Assembly (NCBI GenBank): GCA_021851165.1
Contig: JAJZJN010000013.1
Location: 1 to 32,917, forward strand
Length of the DNA: 32,917 nt
Reading direction: 5' to 3'
DNA from: Actinomycetes bacterium
GTDB lineage: Bacteria; Actinomycetota; Acidimicrobiia; Acidimicrobiales; JAJZJN01
Shown here: one piece after another, positions 8,117 through 19,946 of the stretch
Position numbering within the stretch: the first letter of the stretch is position 1
Layout: the number at the start of each line of letters is the position of its first letter
The notes under the pieces: generated by a model
The model's database searches: none
What the model was told of the DNA's origin: nothing
The model's input: only the letters and a program-made list of their open reading frames with translations
Made by a program: the position numbers and the translations under genes

Positions 8117-9688
8117 TCACCTGGAAAGGTCGGTGCCGAGGCTGGCAGGGTCGGCACCGGTGCCGGCGAGACTGGCCGCCTTTGCCGCCACAGAGCCAAG
8201 CAGCGCCTCCCAGTCGGCCTCGAAGGAAGCCGCCCCCTCGCGTTGGAGAGATACCCCGAGCGCAGCCACGTCCACACCATGACGTTCAATCGCGGCGATG
8301 ACCTTGGCCGACCCATCCTTGTCGGGCTGCAATCTCTCGGTCGGATCTCCATGCCTTGCGAACGCCAGAAGGGTCTTGTCGGGAATGGTGTCGATCGTGC
8401 CAGGAGCCGCGAGCTTGCCCACGTAGTACGTGTCTCGGAACGCCGGATCCTTCGTCGAGGTGGATGCCCACAGCACCCGCTGGGCAAGCGCCCCCTCTCC
8501 CTCCAAGGACTTCCAGCGCTTGGACCCGAGGATTCCGAGGTAGGCCGCGTATATCTCCTGCATGACCGCGACGCCTAGCTGCTCACGCAGATCGGACGGC
8601 AACAGCGGGTTGGCAGCCACGTCCCATCGGGAGACGAACACCGACGCCACGGAAGCTACTCTCAGGGCTTCACCTGCTGAGCGACGGCGCTCGAGGGCGC
8701 GCAGGTAGGCCTCGGCAGCCCCCTGATAATGCTCGACGGAGAACAGAAGAGTGACATTCACGCCTATACCACCGGCCAGCAGCTCCTCAGCAGCATCGAG
8801 CCCGGCGGGCGTGCCCGGAACCTTGATGAGCACGTTGGGCCGTCCTACCTGGCCGGCCAGCCGCCGAGCGAAGGCGACGGTCTCGCCCGCAGAGTCGGCC
8901 AGCGCCGGTGGCACCTCTACCGAGACGTAGCCATCGGCACCCATGGTTGCCTCCCATGTGGGCCTGAGAAGCTCGGCCGCAGTGGAGAGATCCTCCAATG
9001 CCACAGCGTACGCGATGTCCTGAGGATCATCCATCCCGCCGTCCAGGCAAGCGCGGATCGAGTCATCGTAGTCTTCGTTGTCCGACAGAGCATGGGACAA
9101 GATCGACGGATTGGAGGTGAGCCCACTCACCCCGAGCTGGTCGATGTAGCGCGCCAGGGATCCACTGCGAAGAAGTCCGCGGTTGATGTTGTCGAGCCAT
9201 ATGCTCTGGCCGGCCCGGTGCAGCTCGAGCGGCGGGTTGACAAGACCCCCATGAATATCGAGAACCTTGCGCAAGCGACGCGCGTGGCGCTCCTCAGCGC
9301 TGAACGACGCTCCGACAAAGGCCGCCACGAGCTCGCTAGCTACCGCCTCGCCCACGACGCGCGACCCGATGGCCAGAACGTTCGCGTCGTCGTGCTCCAC
9401 CATCTGGTGCGCTGTATAAGTGTCATGGGCAGACGCTGCTCGTACGAGGGGAAGCTTGCCGGCGGCGATGGCGACTCCTGCACCACTTCCGCAGACGAGG
9501 ACCCCACGGGTCACATCCCCGGCAGCGATCGCCTTCCCAACCAGGAGTGCAGCGTCCGGATAGTCGTCGGAGGGACCGGCGTCAGCCAGCTCGAGCACTA
9601 CCGGGACGGCGCCGGCAGCCCGGATCGCATCGACTACAGCCCCCCGAAGAGCCATGCCGGCATGGTCCGCCGCAACGGCAACCCTCAT
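8117..9688 (-). CDS. Fused ribose-5-phosphate isomerase B - transaldolase
   Basis: N-terminus 'MRVAVAADHAGMALRGAVVDAI...GVLVCGSGAGVAIAAGK...DDANVLAIGSRVVG' is RpiB-like. It is followed in the same frame by transaldolase 'QSIWLDNINRGLL...GLTSNPSIL...NVLIKVPGTPAGLDA...GINVTLLFS-like...ASVFVSRWD'. Confidence 0.9.
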   Translation of the reverse strand: MRVAVAADHAGMALRGAVVDAIRAAGAVPVVLELADAGPSDDYPDAALLVGKAIAAGDVTRGVLVCGSGAGVAIAAGKLPLVRAASAHDTYTAHQMVEHDDANVLAIGSRVVGEAVASELVAAFVGASFSAEERHARRLRKVLDIHGGLVNPPLELHRAGQSIWLDNINRGLLRSGSLARYIDQLGVSGLTSNPSILSHALSDNEDYDDSIRACLDGGMDDPQDIAYAVALEDLSTAAELLRPTWEATMGADGYVSVEVPPALADSAGETVAFARRLAGQVGRPNVLIKVPGTPAGLDAAEELLAGGIGVNVTLLFSVEHYQGAAEAYLRALERRRSAGEALRVASVASVFVSRWDVAANPLLPSDLREQLGVAVMQEIYAAYLGILGSKRWKSLEGEGALAQRVLWASTSTKDPAFRDTYYVGKLAAPGTIDTIPDKTLLAFARHGDPTERLQPDKDGSAKVIAAIERHGVDVAALGVSLQREGAASFEADWEALLGSVAAKAASLAGTGADPASLGTDLSR

Positions 9689-9741
9689 AGCACGCTCGGC
9701 ACCCACTTCGCCTACCTTCCTGGAGCAGCTGAGAGCCCCTC

Positions 9742-9951
9742 TCAGCCAACCGGGTAGCCGATCTCGGCCAGCTTGGCCTGGACTGCGTCGAGGTCGGTCC
9801 CTTGCTCGTCGAAGGTTACATGAACATCCTTCGTTTCGACGTCCACTTCGACCTTCTCGATACCTGGCTCGCCGGTCAGGTCACCTTCGATATGGGCCTT
9901 GCAGTGGCCACACGATATGTCCGGGGCATGCAGGACGGCAGTTGTGGTCAT
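9742..9951 (-). CDS. copZ: Heavy-metal-associated (HMA) copper chaperone
   Basis: 69 aa with 'DISCGHCKAHIEGDL', next to copA, preceded by AAAGGAGGATCGTC-ATG. Confidence 0.88.
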   Translation of the reverse strand: MTTTAVLHAPDISCGHCKAHIEGDLTGEPGIEKVEVDVETKDVHVTFDEQGTDLDAVQAKLAEIGYPVG

Positions 9952-9963
9952 GACGATCCTCCT

Positions 9964-10074
9964 TTTCTGGTTGTCAGGGTTTCTGGTTGTCGGGGTTTCT
10001 GGTTGTCGGGGTTTCTGGTTGTCGGGGTTTCTGGTTGTCAGGGTTTCTGGTTGTCGGGGTCTCTGGCTGTCAGG
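9964..10074. repeat. Tandem repeat, 16-bp unit TTTCTGGTTGTCGGGG (about 7 copies)
   Basis: Units at 9964, 9980, 9996, 10012, 10028, 10044 and a diverged one at 10060. The only difference among the first six is tcAggg versus tcGggg. Confidence 0.95.
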
Positions 10075-12377
10075 CCTAGGTGACGTAGGCGCAGTGCGTT
10101 GGCTACCACCGAGACCGAGGACATCGCCATTGCCAACGCAGCGAAGATCGGGGGTAACACGCCGAACGCTGCCAGAGGAACCAGGATGACGTTATAGCCG
10201 AATGCCCAACCCAGGTTCTGCCAGATCACTCGACGGGTCGCACGCGACAGCGATATCGCATCAGCTACGGCACCGACATCACCGTGAACGAGGGTGATGT
10301 CAGCTGCGGCCATCGCGATTCCTGTCCCGCCTCCGACCGCTATGCCTACGTCGGCCGCTCCCAGCGCCGGCGCGTCGTTGATCCCGTCCCCGACCATCGC
10401 CACCTGGCCGAACCGCTTTCGCATGGTCCCCACCAGCTCAGCCTTGCCCTCTGGCGACAACGGGGCGTACACCTCGTCGATCCCGGCTTCGCCCGCGAGG
10501 GATGTGGCAACCTCCTTCGCATCACCGCTTGCCACGACCACAGCGAGACCTTCGGATCGCAACCTGGCCACACCTGCCGCCGCATCGGGACGTATCGGAT
10601 CAGCCACCCCGAGCAGGAGGACCAGAGATGCATCAATCGCGACCCCGACAGGGGTCCTACCATCACCAGCCAGTCTGCTGGCTAGAGGGACCCCAGCCTC
10701 TACGCCTGCGACCTTTGCAGACAGCGAGGCCAGCCAGGCAATACTTCCCACGTCCACTCGCCTGCCCGCCACGGTCCCCGAGATGCCGCCACCCGGCGAC
10801 ACAGCCACATCGCCAGCCACGCCGATCGGGATACCGCGGGCTGCGGCGGCTCCGGCAACCGCCCGGGCGATCGGATGCTCAGAAGTCGTCTCCACCGTAG
10901 CGGCCAACCCGAGGGCCTCCTCCATCTGTGAAGCACCAATGCCTGCCATGGGCACGATGTCGACCACCTCGGGATGCCCGAGTGTCAGGGTGCCGGTCTT
11001 GTCCATGATGACAACGCCGACCTCGCGAATACGTTCCAGCGTCTCGCCACCCCTAACGAGTATGCCGTGCTCAGCACCTCGGCCAGTACCCACCATCACG
11101 GCCACAGGAGTCGCGAGCCCCAGAGCGCACGGACATGCGACCACGAGCACTGCGACCGCTGGCACCATCGATGCCACTGCGCTGTGGCCGGTCAGGAGCC
11201 ACCCTGCAAAGGTGGCCGCGGCCGTTGCCAGTATCACCGGCACGAACACTGAGGACACGCGATCCGCCAGGCGCTGAGCCCTGGACTTGTCGGCCTGGGC
11301 CTGTTCGACCAGGCGCATGATCCTGGCCAGAGTCGTCTCGGCACCAACCCTGCGCACACGGGCCAGCATCGGTGTGAGGCCGTTGACCGTTCCTCCCGTG
11401 ATCTCGTCTCCGGGCGCCTTCGCAACGGGGGCGGCCTCTCCACTCAGTATGGATTCGTCGACCCAACCTTCGCCGTCGAGAACGACGGAGTCGATCGGAA
11501 CCCGCTCACCTGGCCTCACCACGACCACGTCGCCTATGTGCAGGCCGGCTACGGCCACATCGCTCCCTACTGCACCCAAGCGTAAGGCCTCACCGGCTCC
11601 GGGAGAATCCCCCCTGGCAACGAGATGGGCCACCTCCGGCTGGAGCCCCGCCAAAGCCTCGATTGCCTCACCAGCCCTACCCCGCGCTGCAAGCTCCAGA
11701 TATTTTCCAATGGCGATAAGCGTGACAATCAGGGCTGCGACGTCGAAGTACGTCGGCCGACCTGGCAACGCAGCCACTGCCACCACTGAGTAAACGAGCG
11801 CTACCGTCGAGCCAAGGGACACCAGCGTGTCCATATCCACTGACCCGTGGATGGCCGCCCGGAGCGCCCCTCGGTGAAAGACCCAACCGACCACTGCCCA
11901 GACAGGCAGCGCCAGAGCCAGCTGCAGCCAGGGGGACCACGCCGCATCGGAAAATCCGTATGCGGCCACCAGCACGCCGATCGAACCCGCTGCGCCGCCG
12001 ACGAGGAGCCTACGGCGCCGACGAAGCTCCCGGGCACGCCTGGCACGGCGGGCAGCCGCCTCCTCCGCTGGGTCTCCCGCTGCGACCGCGACCGTCGCCT
12101 CGTAGCCTGCAGCGCGAACTGCCCGGATCAGCGCCTCGGGATCAACCACTCCGGCCGCCACGACCTCTGCAGACTCGGTAGCCAGATTTACCCGCGCCTC
12201 GCTAACGCCGTCGAGCTTTCCCAGAGCGCGTTCGACACGCCCTACGCACGAAGCACATGTCATTCCCGCGACATCCAGTTGGATGGTCGACACTGCCTCG
12301 GACACGGGATACCTGGGCATCTCCGTAGCAGTTCGAGCTTCCGATACCTCTGCCGCCTCCTCCGTCTCTGCTGCCAT
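10038..12377 (-). CDS. copA: Copper-translocating P1B-type ATPase
   Basis: N-terminal HMA 'VAGMTCASCVGRVERAL', CPC motif 'VVACPCALGLATPVAV', 'DKTGTLT', 'SEHPIARAV', 'MVGDGINDAPAL'. Confidence 0.95.
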   Translation of the reverse strand: MAAETEEAAEVSEARTATEMPRYPVSEAVSTIQLDVAGMTCASCVGRVERALGKLDGVSEARVNLATESAEVVAAGVVDPEALIRAVRAAGYEATVAVAAGDPAEEAAARRARRARELRRRRRLLVGGAAGSIGVLVAAYGFSDAAWSPWLQLALALPVWAVVGWVFHRGALRAAIHGSVDMDTLVSLGSTVALVYSVVAVAALPGRPTYFDVAALIVTLIAIGKYLELAARGRAGEAIEALAGLQPEVAHLVARGDSPGAGEALRLGAVGSDVAVAGLHIGDVVVVRPGERVPIDSVVLDGEGWVDESILSGEAAPVAKAPGDEITGGTVNGLTPMLARVRRVGAETTLARIMRLVEQAQADKSRAQRLADRVSSVFVPVILATAAATFAGWLLTGHSAVASMVPAVAVLVVACPCALGLATPVAVMVGTGRGAEHGILVRGGETLERIREVGVVIMDKTGTLTLGHPEVVDIVPMAGIGASQMEEALGLAATVETTSEHPIARAVAGAAAARGIPIGVAGDVAVSPGGGISGTVAGRRVDVGSIAWLASLSAKVAGVEAGVPLASRLAGDGRTPVGVAIDASLVLLLGVADPIRPDAAAGVARLRSEGLAVVVASGDAKEVATSLAGEAGIDEVYAPLSPEGKAELVGTMRKRFGQVAMVGDGINDAPALGAADVGIAVGGGTGIAMAAADITLVHGDVGAVADAISLSRATRRVIWQNLGWAFGYNVILVPLAAFGVLPPIFAALAMAMSSVSVVANALRLRHLGLTARDPDNQKP

Positions 12378-12383
12378 TCCCGG

Positions 12384-12746
12384 TCAACCTCCCTCTGGAG
12401 CCGGCCTCGGCACCTCAGCCGAGCAATGCCCGTTGCCGACGGGAGCATCCAGGACATCCGCCAGCCGGCGAAAGTCCGTGAGACTGGAATTGAACCTGAG
12501 GGCCTCCATCAGCTCGTCGATCTTCTCCCGGCCCTGACCCGTCTGGATCGCCTCGGAGACGCAGGTCTCGAGATGATTCCTGAGAAGCAGGCGATTGACC
12601 TTCTCGAGCGATGCCTGTAACGCGGCTACCTGCTTCATGAGCTCTGGGCAGTAGCGCTCCGCTTGCACCATATCGATGACGCCGTCCAGATGCCCGCGCA
12701 CGGTCTTCAACCTGGTCAATGCCTCGGTCTTGTAACCCTCGATCAT
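12384..12746 (-). CDS. csoR: CsoR-family metal-sensing repressor
   Basis: DUF156/CsoR pattern: '[52 protein letters not shown]' with the Cys...His...Cys ligand set. It sits 6 bp upstream of copA. Confidence 0.9.
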   Translation of the reverse strand: MIEGYKTEALTRLKTVRGHLDGVIDMVQAERYCPELMKQVAALQASLEKVNRLLLRNHLETCVSEAIQTGQGREKIDELMEALRFNSSLTDFRRLADVLDAPVGNGHCSAEVPRPAPEGG

Positions 12747-12789
12747 GAATTGGGTCCAACCACGTTCACACCTCCAGACGTTGCTAATA

Positions 12790-12820
12790 ACTATACCACC
12801 CCACCGGGGGTGGGTTGTGG
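12790..12820 (-). promoter_or_regulatory. Putative csoR promoter (-10 TATAGT, 12790-12795) with overlapping G/C-tract CsoR-type operator
   Basis: Reverse-complement CCACAACCCACCCCCGGTGGGGTGG-TATAGT. The imperfect dyad ACCCCACC/GGGTGGGGT-like placed in the -35/-10 spacer resembles known CsoR boxes. It lies upstream of csoR. Confidence 0.65.
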
Positions 12821-12935
12821 AGCTACTGGGTCACGTGGCTATTGGGCAGCTCCTCCGCGAGGCGCAACCAACCGCGCACCGGTTGGCGACTCTCCCAGCT
12901 GTCGGTCCAGCGGCATCGGAGCCACAATGGTGCTT

Positions 12936-15713
12936 ATGGCATCTTCGACCTCGACCACCTCGTTAGACAGCTTCTCGTCACGGTCCTCCCTCACGGCAGC
13001 GGGCAGGTCTTTCACAGTCCACCGCCTCGATGCGCTCGCGGATTCCTTCGACGTGGCCCGCCTTCCGTTCTCGTTGAAGGTGGTGCTGGAAAACCTCCTT
13101 CGCCATGAAGACGGCCGCCACGTACGCGCCGCCGACATCGAAGCCGTGGCGGGTTGGGCCAGAAGCCCCCATGCCGGTGCCGGGGCCGAGATCGCCTTTA
13201 CCCCCGAGAGGGTGCTGATGCAGGACTTCACCGGCGTGCCGGGCGTGGTCGACCTGGCTGCTATGCGCGATGCCCTGGCCACGGCAGGAATAGACCCTCG
13301 CCGGGTAAACCCTCTCGCACCTGTCGAGCTGGTGATCGACCACTCGGTGATAGTCGAGTCATCAGGTGCCTCCACCTCGTTCGCGACGAACGTAGATGTT
13401 GAGTACCAGCGCAACATAGAGCGCTATCAGCTACTGCGCTGGGCCCAGCAGGCCTTCGACAACTTCAGGGTGGTACCCCCGGGGACCGGGATCTGCCACC
13501 AAGTGAACCTGGAGTACCTAGCGCGCGTTGTCTTCGCCACCGACGATGGCCTAGCCTTCCCCGACACCCTCGTGGGAACCGATTCTCACACGACGATGGT
13601 GAATGGCCTCGGGGTGCTCGGGTGGGGAGTCGGCGGGATCGAGGCCGAGGCGGCGATGCTCGGCCAGCCACTCACTATGCTCATCCCGCCTGTGGTGGGT
13701 GTGCGCCTCGACGGCAGGCTGCCCGAGGGAACCACCGCGACGGACCTGGTGCTCACCGTGACACAGATACTCCGCAGTCACGGTGTCGTCGGCAAGTTCG
13801 TCGAGTTCTTCGGTCCGGGGATCGCAGCCATACCTCTCGAGAATCGAGCCACCATCGGCAACATGGCACCTGAGTATGGCGCCACCTGCGGCATCTTCCC
13901 GATCGATGTGACCACCCTCGACTACCTCCGCTTCACAGGGCGTGACGCGGATCACATCGACCTCGTGGAGACTTATGCCAAGGCACAGGGGATGTTCCAT
14001 AATCCCGGTGATCCTGAGCCGGTGTTCAGCGAGATCGTCGAAATCGATCTCGGCACAGTGAGCCCGAGTCTGGCCGGCCCGTCGAGGCCTCAGGACCGGG
14101 TTGCCCTCTCGGCGGCCAAGGAAGGGTTCCGTGCAGCACTGAGCGCAGAGCGCGCCCCAGCCGATGCCAAGTCCACGACCGGACCAGTAGCGTTGAGCCA
14201 CGCTCCGGCCCACCTGGCAGACAGCTCCGACGTCACGATCACCGACGGACACGTGGTGATAGCCGCCATCACGAGCTGCACCAACACCTCCAATCCTCAG
14301 GTCATGCTTGCAGCAGGTCTGCTCGCTCGCAAGGCTGTAGAGCGCGGGCTGCGCTCGAAGCCGTGGGTGAAGACGTCGCTCGCACCCGGATCCCGGGTAG
14401 TGATGGACTACTTCGAGCGCGCCGGATTGGTCGAGCCGCTCAGAGCCCTCGGGTTCGACCTTGTCGGCTTCGGATGCACTACCTGCATCGGAAACTCTGG
14501 ACCGCTCCTGCCAGGAGTGGCCGAGGCCGTCCATGCAGGGAACCTGTCAGTGGCGGCAGTACTGTCGGGCAACCGCAATTTCGAAGGACGAATACATCCA
14601 GACGTCAGGATGAACTACCTTGCGTCCCCTCCCCTGGTGGTTGCCTACGCCCTGGCAGGAACGATGGACCTCGATCTGCTGACTGAGCCACTCGGCATCG
14701 GAGCCGACGGCGAGCCTGTCTACCTCGCCGACATCTGGCCGACCGGCGAGGAGGTGACCGAGGCCATACGCAGCGACGTCACATCTGACATGTTCCGCAC
14801 CAGGTACGCGTCGGTGTTCGACGGTGACGACCGGTGGCAGTCAGTCGAGACCGGAGCCGGCGACACGTTCTCCTGGAACGAGGGCTCGACCTACGTCCTG
14901 CGACCGCCGTTCTTCGACGGCTTCCGAATGCCCGATGCCATAGGGGCTGCTCCTGGACAGCCCGGAGGCTCGAGCGCACCTGACGCCGGCCGGAAGGCGA
15001 CCGGCATGCCGGCGATAATCGGAGCACGTGTCCTGGCCATCCTGGGTAACTCGGTCACCACCGACCACATTTCCCCCGCGGGGTCGATCGGCCCCTCGAC
15101 GCCCGCCGGCCGCTATCTGACGGAGCACGGCGTGCAGCGCTCTGACTTCAACTCCTATGGATCACGGCGGGGAAACCATGAGGTAATGATGCGTGGCACG
15201 TTCGCCAACGTGCGGCTGCGGAACCTCCTCGCGCCGGGAACCGAGGGCGGGATCACGCTGCACCTCCCCGACGGTGAGCAGCAGAGCATCTACGACGCCG
15301 CCATGCTCTACCGCAACGAAGGAATCCCCCTTGTCGTGCTGGCGGGCAAGGAGTACGGATCGGGATCATCGCGCGACTGGGCTGCCAAGGGACCCGCCCT
15401 GCTCGGAGTCAAAGCCGTGATAGCCGAGAGCTTCGAGCGTATACACCGCTCGAACCTCGTCGGAATGGGAATACTCCCGCTGCAATTCGACGAGGGAGAC
15501 TCCGTGCGGAGCCTAGGGATCACCGGCCACGAGCTGTTCGACATCCCAGCAGTGCTCGGTGATGAAGGCGGCGAGGTTCCCAAGCACGTGACGGTCCACG
15601 CCGGCAATCTGGAGTTCCCCGTCAGAGTCCGCATCGACACACCGATGGAAGCCGAGTACTACCGTCACGGGGGAATTCTCAACTACGTGCTGAACCGCCT
15701 GGCCAAGGCTTGA
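12936..15713 (+). CDS. acnA: Aconitate hydratase A
   Basis: '[26 protein letters not shown]', '[15 protein letters not shown]', '[17 protein letters not shown]', '[16 protein letters not shown]'. Start could be 12927 or 12936. Confidence 0.95.
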   Translation: MASSTSTTSLDSFSSRSSLTAAGRSFTVHRLDALADSFDVARLPFSLKVVLENLLRHEDGRHVRAADIEAVAGWARSPHAGAGAEIAFTPERVLMQDFTGVPGVVDLAAMRDALATAGIDPRRVNPLAPVELVIDHSVIVESSGASTSFATNVDVEYQRNIERYQLLRWAQQAFDNFRVVPPGTGICHQVNLEYLARVVFATDDGLAFPDTLVGTDSHTTMVNGLGVLGWGVGGIEAEAAMLGQPLTMLIPPVVGVRLDGRLPEGTTATDLVLTVTQILRSHGVVGKFVEFFGPGIAAIPLENRATIGNMAPEYGATCGIFPIDVTTLDYLRFTGRDADHIDLVETYAKAQGMFHNPGDPEPVFSEIVEIDLGTVSPSLAGPSRPQDRVALSAAKEGFRAALSAERAPADAKSTTGPVALSHAPAHLADSSDVTITDGHVVIAAITSCTNTSNPQVMLAAGLLARKAVERGLRSKPWVKTSLAPGSRVVMDYFERAGLVEPLRALGFDLVGFGCTTCIGNSGPLLPGVAEAVHAGNLSVAAVLSGNRNFEGRIHPDVRMNYLASPPLVVAYALAGTMDLDLLTEPLGIGADGEPVYLADIWPTGEEVTEAIRSDVTSDMFRTRYASVFDGDDRWQSVETGAGDTFSWNEGSTYVLRPPFFDGFRMPDAIGAAPGQPGGSSAPDAGRKATGMPAIIGARVLAILGNSVTTDHISPAGSIGPSTPAGRYLTEHGVQRSDFNSYGSRRGNHEVMMRGTFANVRLRNLLAPGTEGGITLHLPDGEQQSIYDAAMLYRNEGIPLVVLAGKEYGSGSSRDWAAKGPALLGVKAVIAESFERIHRSNLVGMGILPLQFDEGDSVRSLGITGHELFDIPAVLGDEGGEVPKHVTVHAGNLEFPVRVRIDTPMEAEYYRHGGILNYVLNRLAKA

Positions 15714-15757
15714 CGCTCTCGGCTGGGGCCGGCACCAACGCAGGGGCCGACCCTGGC

Positions 15758-17035
15758 TCAGGCCACTCCCTCGTCCAAGTCGAATCGCGCCAGATCGGCC
15801 AACCGCGCGTCGTTGGAGAACACCTCGACCACCCTGGTAGGCAAACCGAGGCGTCTCTGGATGCGTTCCACGTCGAGCACCTGGTCCCACAGCACGAGCG
15901 TCGCGACCACCCCCGTACCACCCGCCCGCGCTGTGCGACCGGACCGGTGCAGATAGGCCTTGTGATCCTCGGGAGGGTCGAAATGGACCACCACATCCAC
16001 ATCCTCTATGTCAAGACCCCGCGCGGCGACGTCTGTCGCCACGAGCACCGACAGGCGACCTGAGCTGAAGTCGACCAGCGCCTTTTCACGAGACGACTGG
16101 CGCAGGTCACCGTGTATCGCGGCCGCCCGGACCCGCTCGCGCTGCAGCTGCTCCACCAGCCGGTCCGCCCCACGCTTGGTCCTGACGAACAGGATCGCTT
16201 TGGTCGAGCCTCGGCAGATCGCAGCAGCCACCTTTACCTTGTCCATCTGGTGCACCTGCAGGAAGCGGTGCTCCATCTGCTCGACGGTCGGCTGCGCCGA
16301 GGCAACCTCATGGCGCACTGGGTCGGCCAGATGACGCCGGACGAGCCTGTCCACGTCCCCGTCGAGGGTAGCCGAGAACAACATCGTCTGATGGCGGTGC
16401 TCGATACGGCGTAACAGCCAGTCCACCTGCGGAAGGAAACCCATGTCGGCCATCCGATCGGCCTCGTCGAGAACCGCCACCTCGACGTCGCCCATTCGCA
16501 CTACGCCACGGTCGACCAGATCTATGAGCCTCCCCGGAGTGGCAATGACCACATCCGTTCCCTTGCGGATCTCCTTCACCTGGGCATCGACGTCGGCACC
16601 GCCGTAGACCACGACCACACGAACCCCTACTGCGTGACCGAGTGCGCACAGGACCTCGTGGACCTGAACTGCGAGCTCACGCGTGGGAACCAGAACGAGT
16701 CCACGCGGGCTGATCGCTCCACGGCTGTCTCCGGCGCGTACTCTCATAACGAGAGGCAGGCCGAACGCCAGGGTCTTGCCCGACCCTGTCTTTGCCTTGC
16801 CGCAGACATCACGTCCGGCTATGGCGTCGGGAATGGTCAGCACCTGAACCGGGAAGGGGTTATGGATCCCTTGAGAGTCGAGGGCCTCTACCAGCTCACG
16901 GGCTACCCCCAGGGAATCAAAGCTTGTCGCGGTTGCGCTGTACCCCTCTCCACGCACCGCTTCGAGACCTTCTGTCACTGCCGTATCCATCGCCATATCC
17001 ACTGCCGCACTTTGGGCCAGCACTGTCATATCCAC
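15758..17035 (-). CDS. DEAD-box ATP-dependent RNA helicase
   Basis: 'GKAKTGSGKTLAF', 'VLDEADRMADMGF', 'LFSATLDG', 'TDVAARGLDIEDVDVVVHFDPPEDHKAYLHRSGRTARAG'. Confidence 0.95.
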   Translation of the reverse strand: MDMTVLAQSAAVDMAMDTAVTEGLEAVRGEGYSATATSFDSLGVARELVEALDSQGIHNPFPVQVLTIPDAIAGRDVCGKAKTGSGKTLAFGLPLVMRVRAGDSRGAISPRGLVLVPTRELAVQVHEVLCALGHAVGVRVVVVYGGADVDAQVKEIRKGTDVVIATPGRLIDLVDRGVVRMGDVEVAVLDEADRMADMGFLPQVDWLLRRIEHRHQTMLFSATLDGDVDRLVRRHLADPVRHEVASAQPTVEQMEHRFLQVHQMDKVKVAAAICRGSTKAILFVRTKRGADRLVEQLQRERVRAAAIHGDLRQSSREKALVDFSSGRLSVLVATDVAARGLDIEDVDVVVHFDPPEDHKAYLHRSGRTARAGGTGVVATLVLWDQVLDVERIQRRLGLPTRVVEVFSNDARLADLARFDLDEGVA

Positions 17036-17246
17036 TTCCGTTCACGGTGGCTGGCAGGGCGTGCGGGCAGGACCGAGCAAATGCGATGCCTCGACGGCAG
17101 AGCAAGCACGGCCAAGGCTCGCCCGAAGCGGGGTACGTCCCCACGAGCGGCGCGCCACCTGTTCGCCTGGCAATTTTACCAGGTCTGCTTGCGGCGCGTC
17201 GGTTATCGCATGCAGCGGCCCTAAGCGCATGCACTTCTCGAGACGG

Positions 17247-19160
<1,914 letters not shown>

Positions 19161-19360
19161 GCTGCCACCAGTCTCGCGCGCATGGGGACGGATGTGCTGG
19201 GCAAGCACCATAGGCTCTCCTGAGCGATGAGGTCTCCGAGTAGGAGGAATAGACTTCGAGCATGATGGCTGATGGCACCGGAGTAGCACCAGGCGTATAT
19301 CTCAGGGTTGGAAACGTTCGGATCACCGTGGCGCTCGACGGCCGGAGCCAGGCGGCATAG

Positions 19361-19873
19361 ATGGCAGCCGACCGATCCACTCCCGACCAGTCCCCGAATG
19401 TCAGGCTCGGTCCAGGAGACCCAGCTCCTGCATTCGATCTTCCCGACCAGGACGGCAAGTCGATCCGGCTGGGCGACTTCGCCGGCAGGAGCGTGGTCGT
19501 CTACTTCTATCCGGCCGACGATACGCCTGGATGCACTAAGGAAGCCTGCCAGTTCAACGACCAGCTCGCGGCCTTCTCGAAGGCTAAGGTGGCAATAGTG
19601 GGCATTTCGCCCGATGCCGCAGCGAAGCACCAGAGCTTCCGCAGGAAATACGAGCTCGCCTTCCCGCTTCTCACCGACTCGGATCGCAACGTGATGGGGG
19701 CTTACGGTGCGTGGGGCGAGAAGACCATGTACGGCAAGAAGACCGTGGGTGTCATCCGCTCGACCTTCCTCATAGGCCCCGACGGCCGTATCGTGCGATC
19801 CTGGTACAACGTACGTGCAGACGGCCATGCCGCAAAGGTCCTAGCCGAGATCGGTTCGGATCAGGCAGGCTAG
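19361..19873 (+). CDS. bcp: Thiol peroxidase, BCP/PrxQ-type peroxiredoxin
   Basis: 'APAFDLPDQDGKSIRLGDFAGRSVVVYFYPADDTPGCTKEACQFND', with peroxidatic and resolving Cys five residues apart. Confidence 0.93.
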   Translation: MAADRSTPDQSPNVRLGPGDPAPAFDLPDQDGKSIRLGDFAGRSVVVYFYPADDTPGCTKEACQFNDQLAAFSKAKVAIVGISPDAAAKHQSFRRKYELAFPLLTDSDRNVMGAYGAWGEKTMYGKKTVGVIRSTFLIGPDGRIVRSWYNVRADGHAAKVLAEIGSDQAG

Positions 19874-19877
19874 GTTC

Positions 19878-19895
19878 CGGCACCATCCGGTGCCG
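19878..19895 (+). terminator. Hairpin 2 bp after the bcp stop region (no T-tract)
   Basis: CGGCACC-ATCC-GGTGCCG, perfect 7-bp stem. Lacks a poly-T tail, so it may be a 3'-end stabiliser rather than an intrinsic terminator. Confidence 0.4.
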
Positions 19896-19916
19896 CTGTA
19901 GCTGAACATCGCTCTA

Positions 19917-19934
19917 AGTGGTATAATGACCACT
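19917..19934 (+). promoter_or_regulatory. TATAAT embedded in a perfect dyad, AGTGGT-ATAATG-ACCACT
   Basis: Perfect 6-bp inverted repeat whose centre contains TATAAT (19922-19927), just upstream of the orphan ORF's likely start. Confidence 0.45.
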
Positions 19935-19946
19935 GCAGGTGATGAT

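Noticed and set aside
8729-9757. 342-aa plus-strand ORF
   Set aside because: Antisense to the RpiB-transaldolase gene; no domain signature.
9964-10074. CRISPR array
   Set aside because: Repeats are directly contiguous 16-bp units with no spacers.
10294-11277. 327-aa plus-strand ORF rich in Ala/Pro/Ser/Thr
   Set aside because: Antisense to copA; low-complexity shadow reading frame.
13551-14534. 327-aa minus-strand ORF
   Set aside because: Antisense to acnA; composition typical of a shadow ORF.
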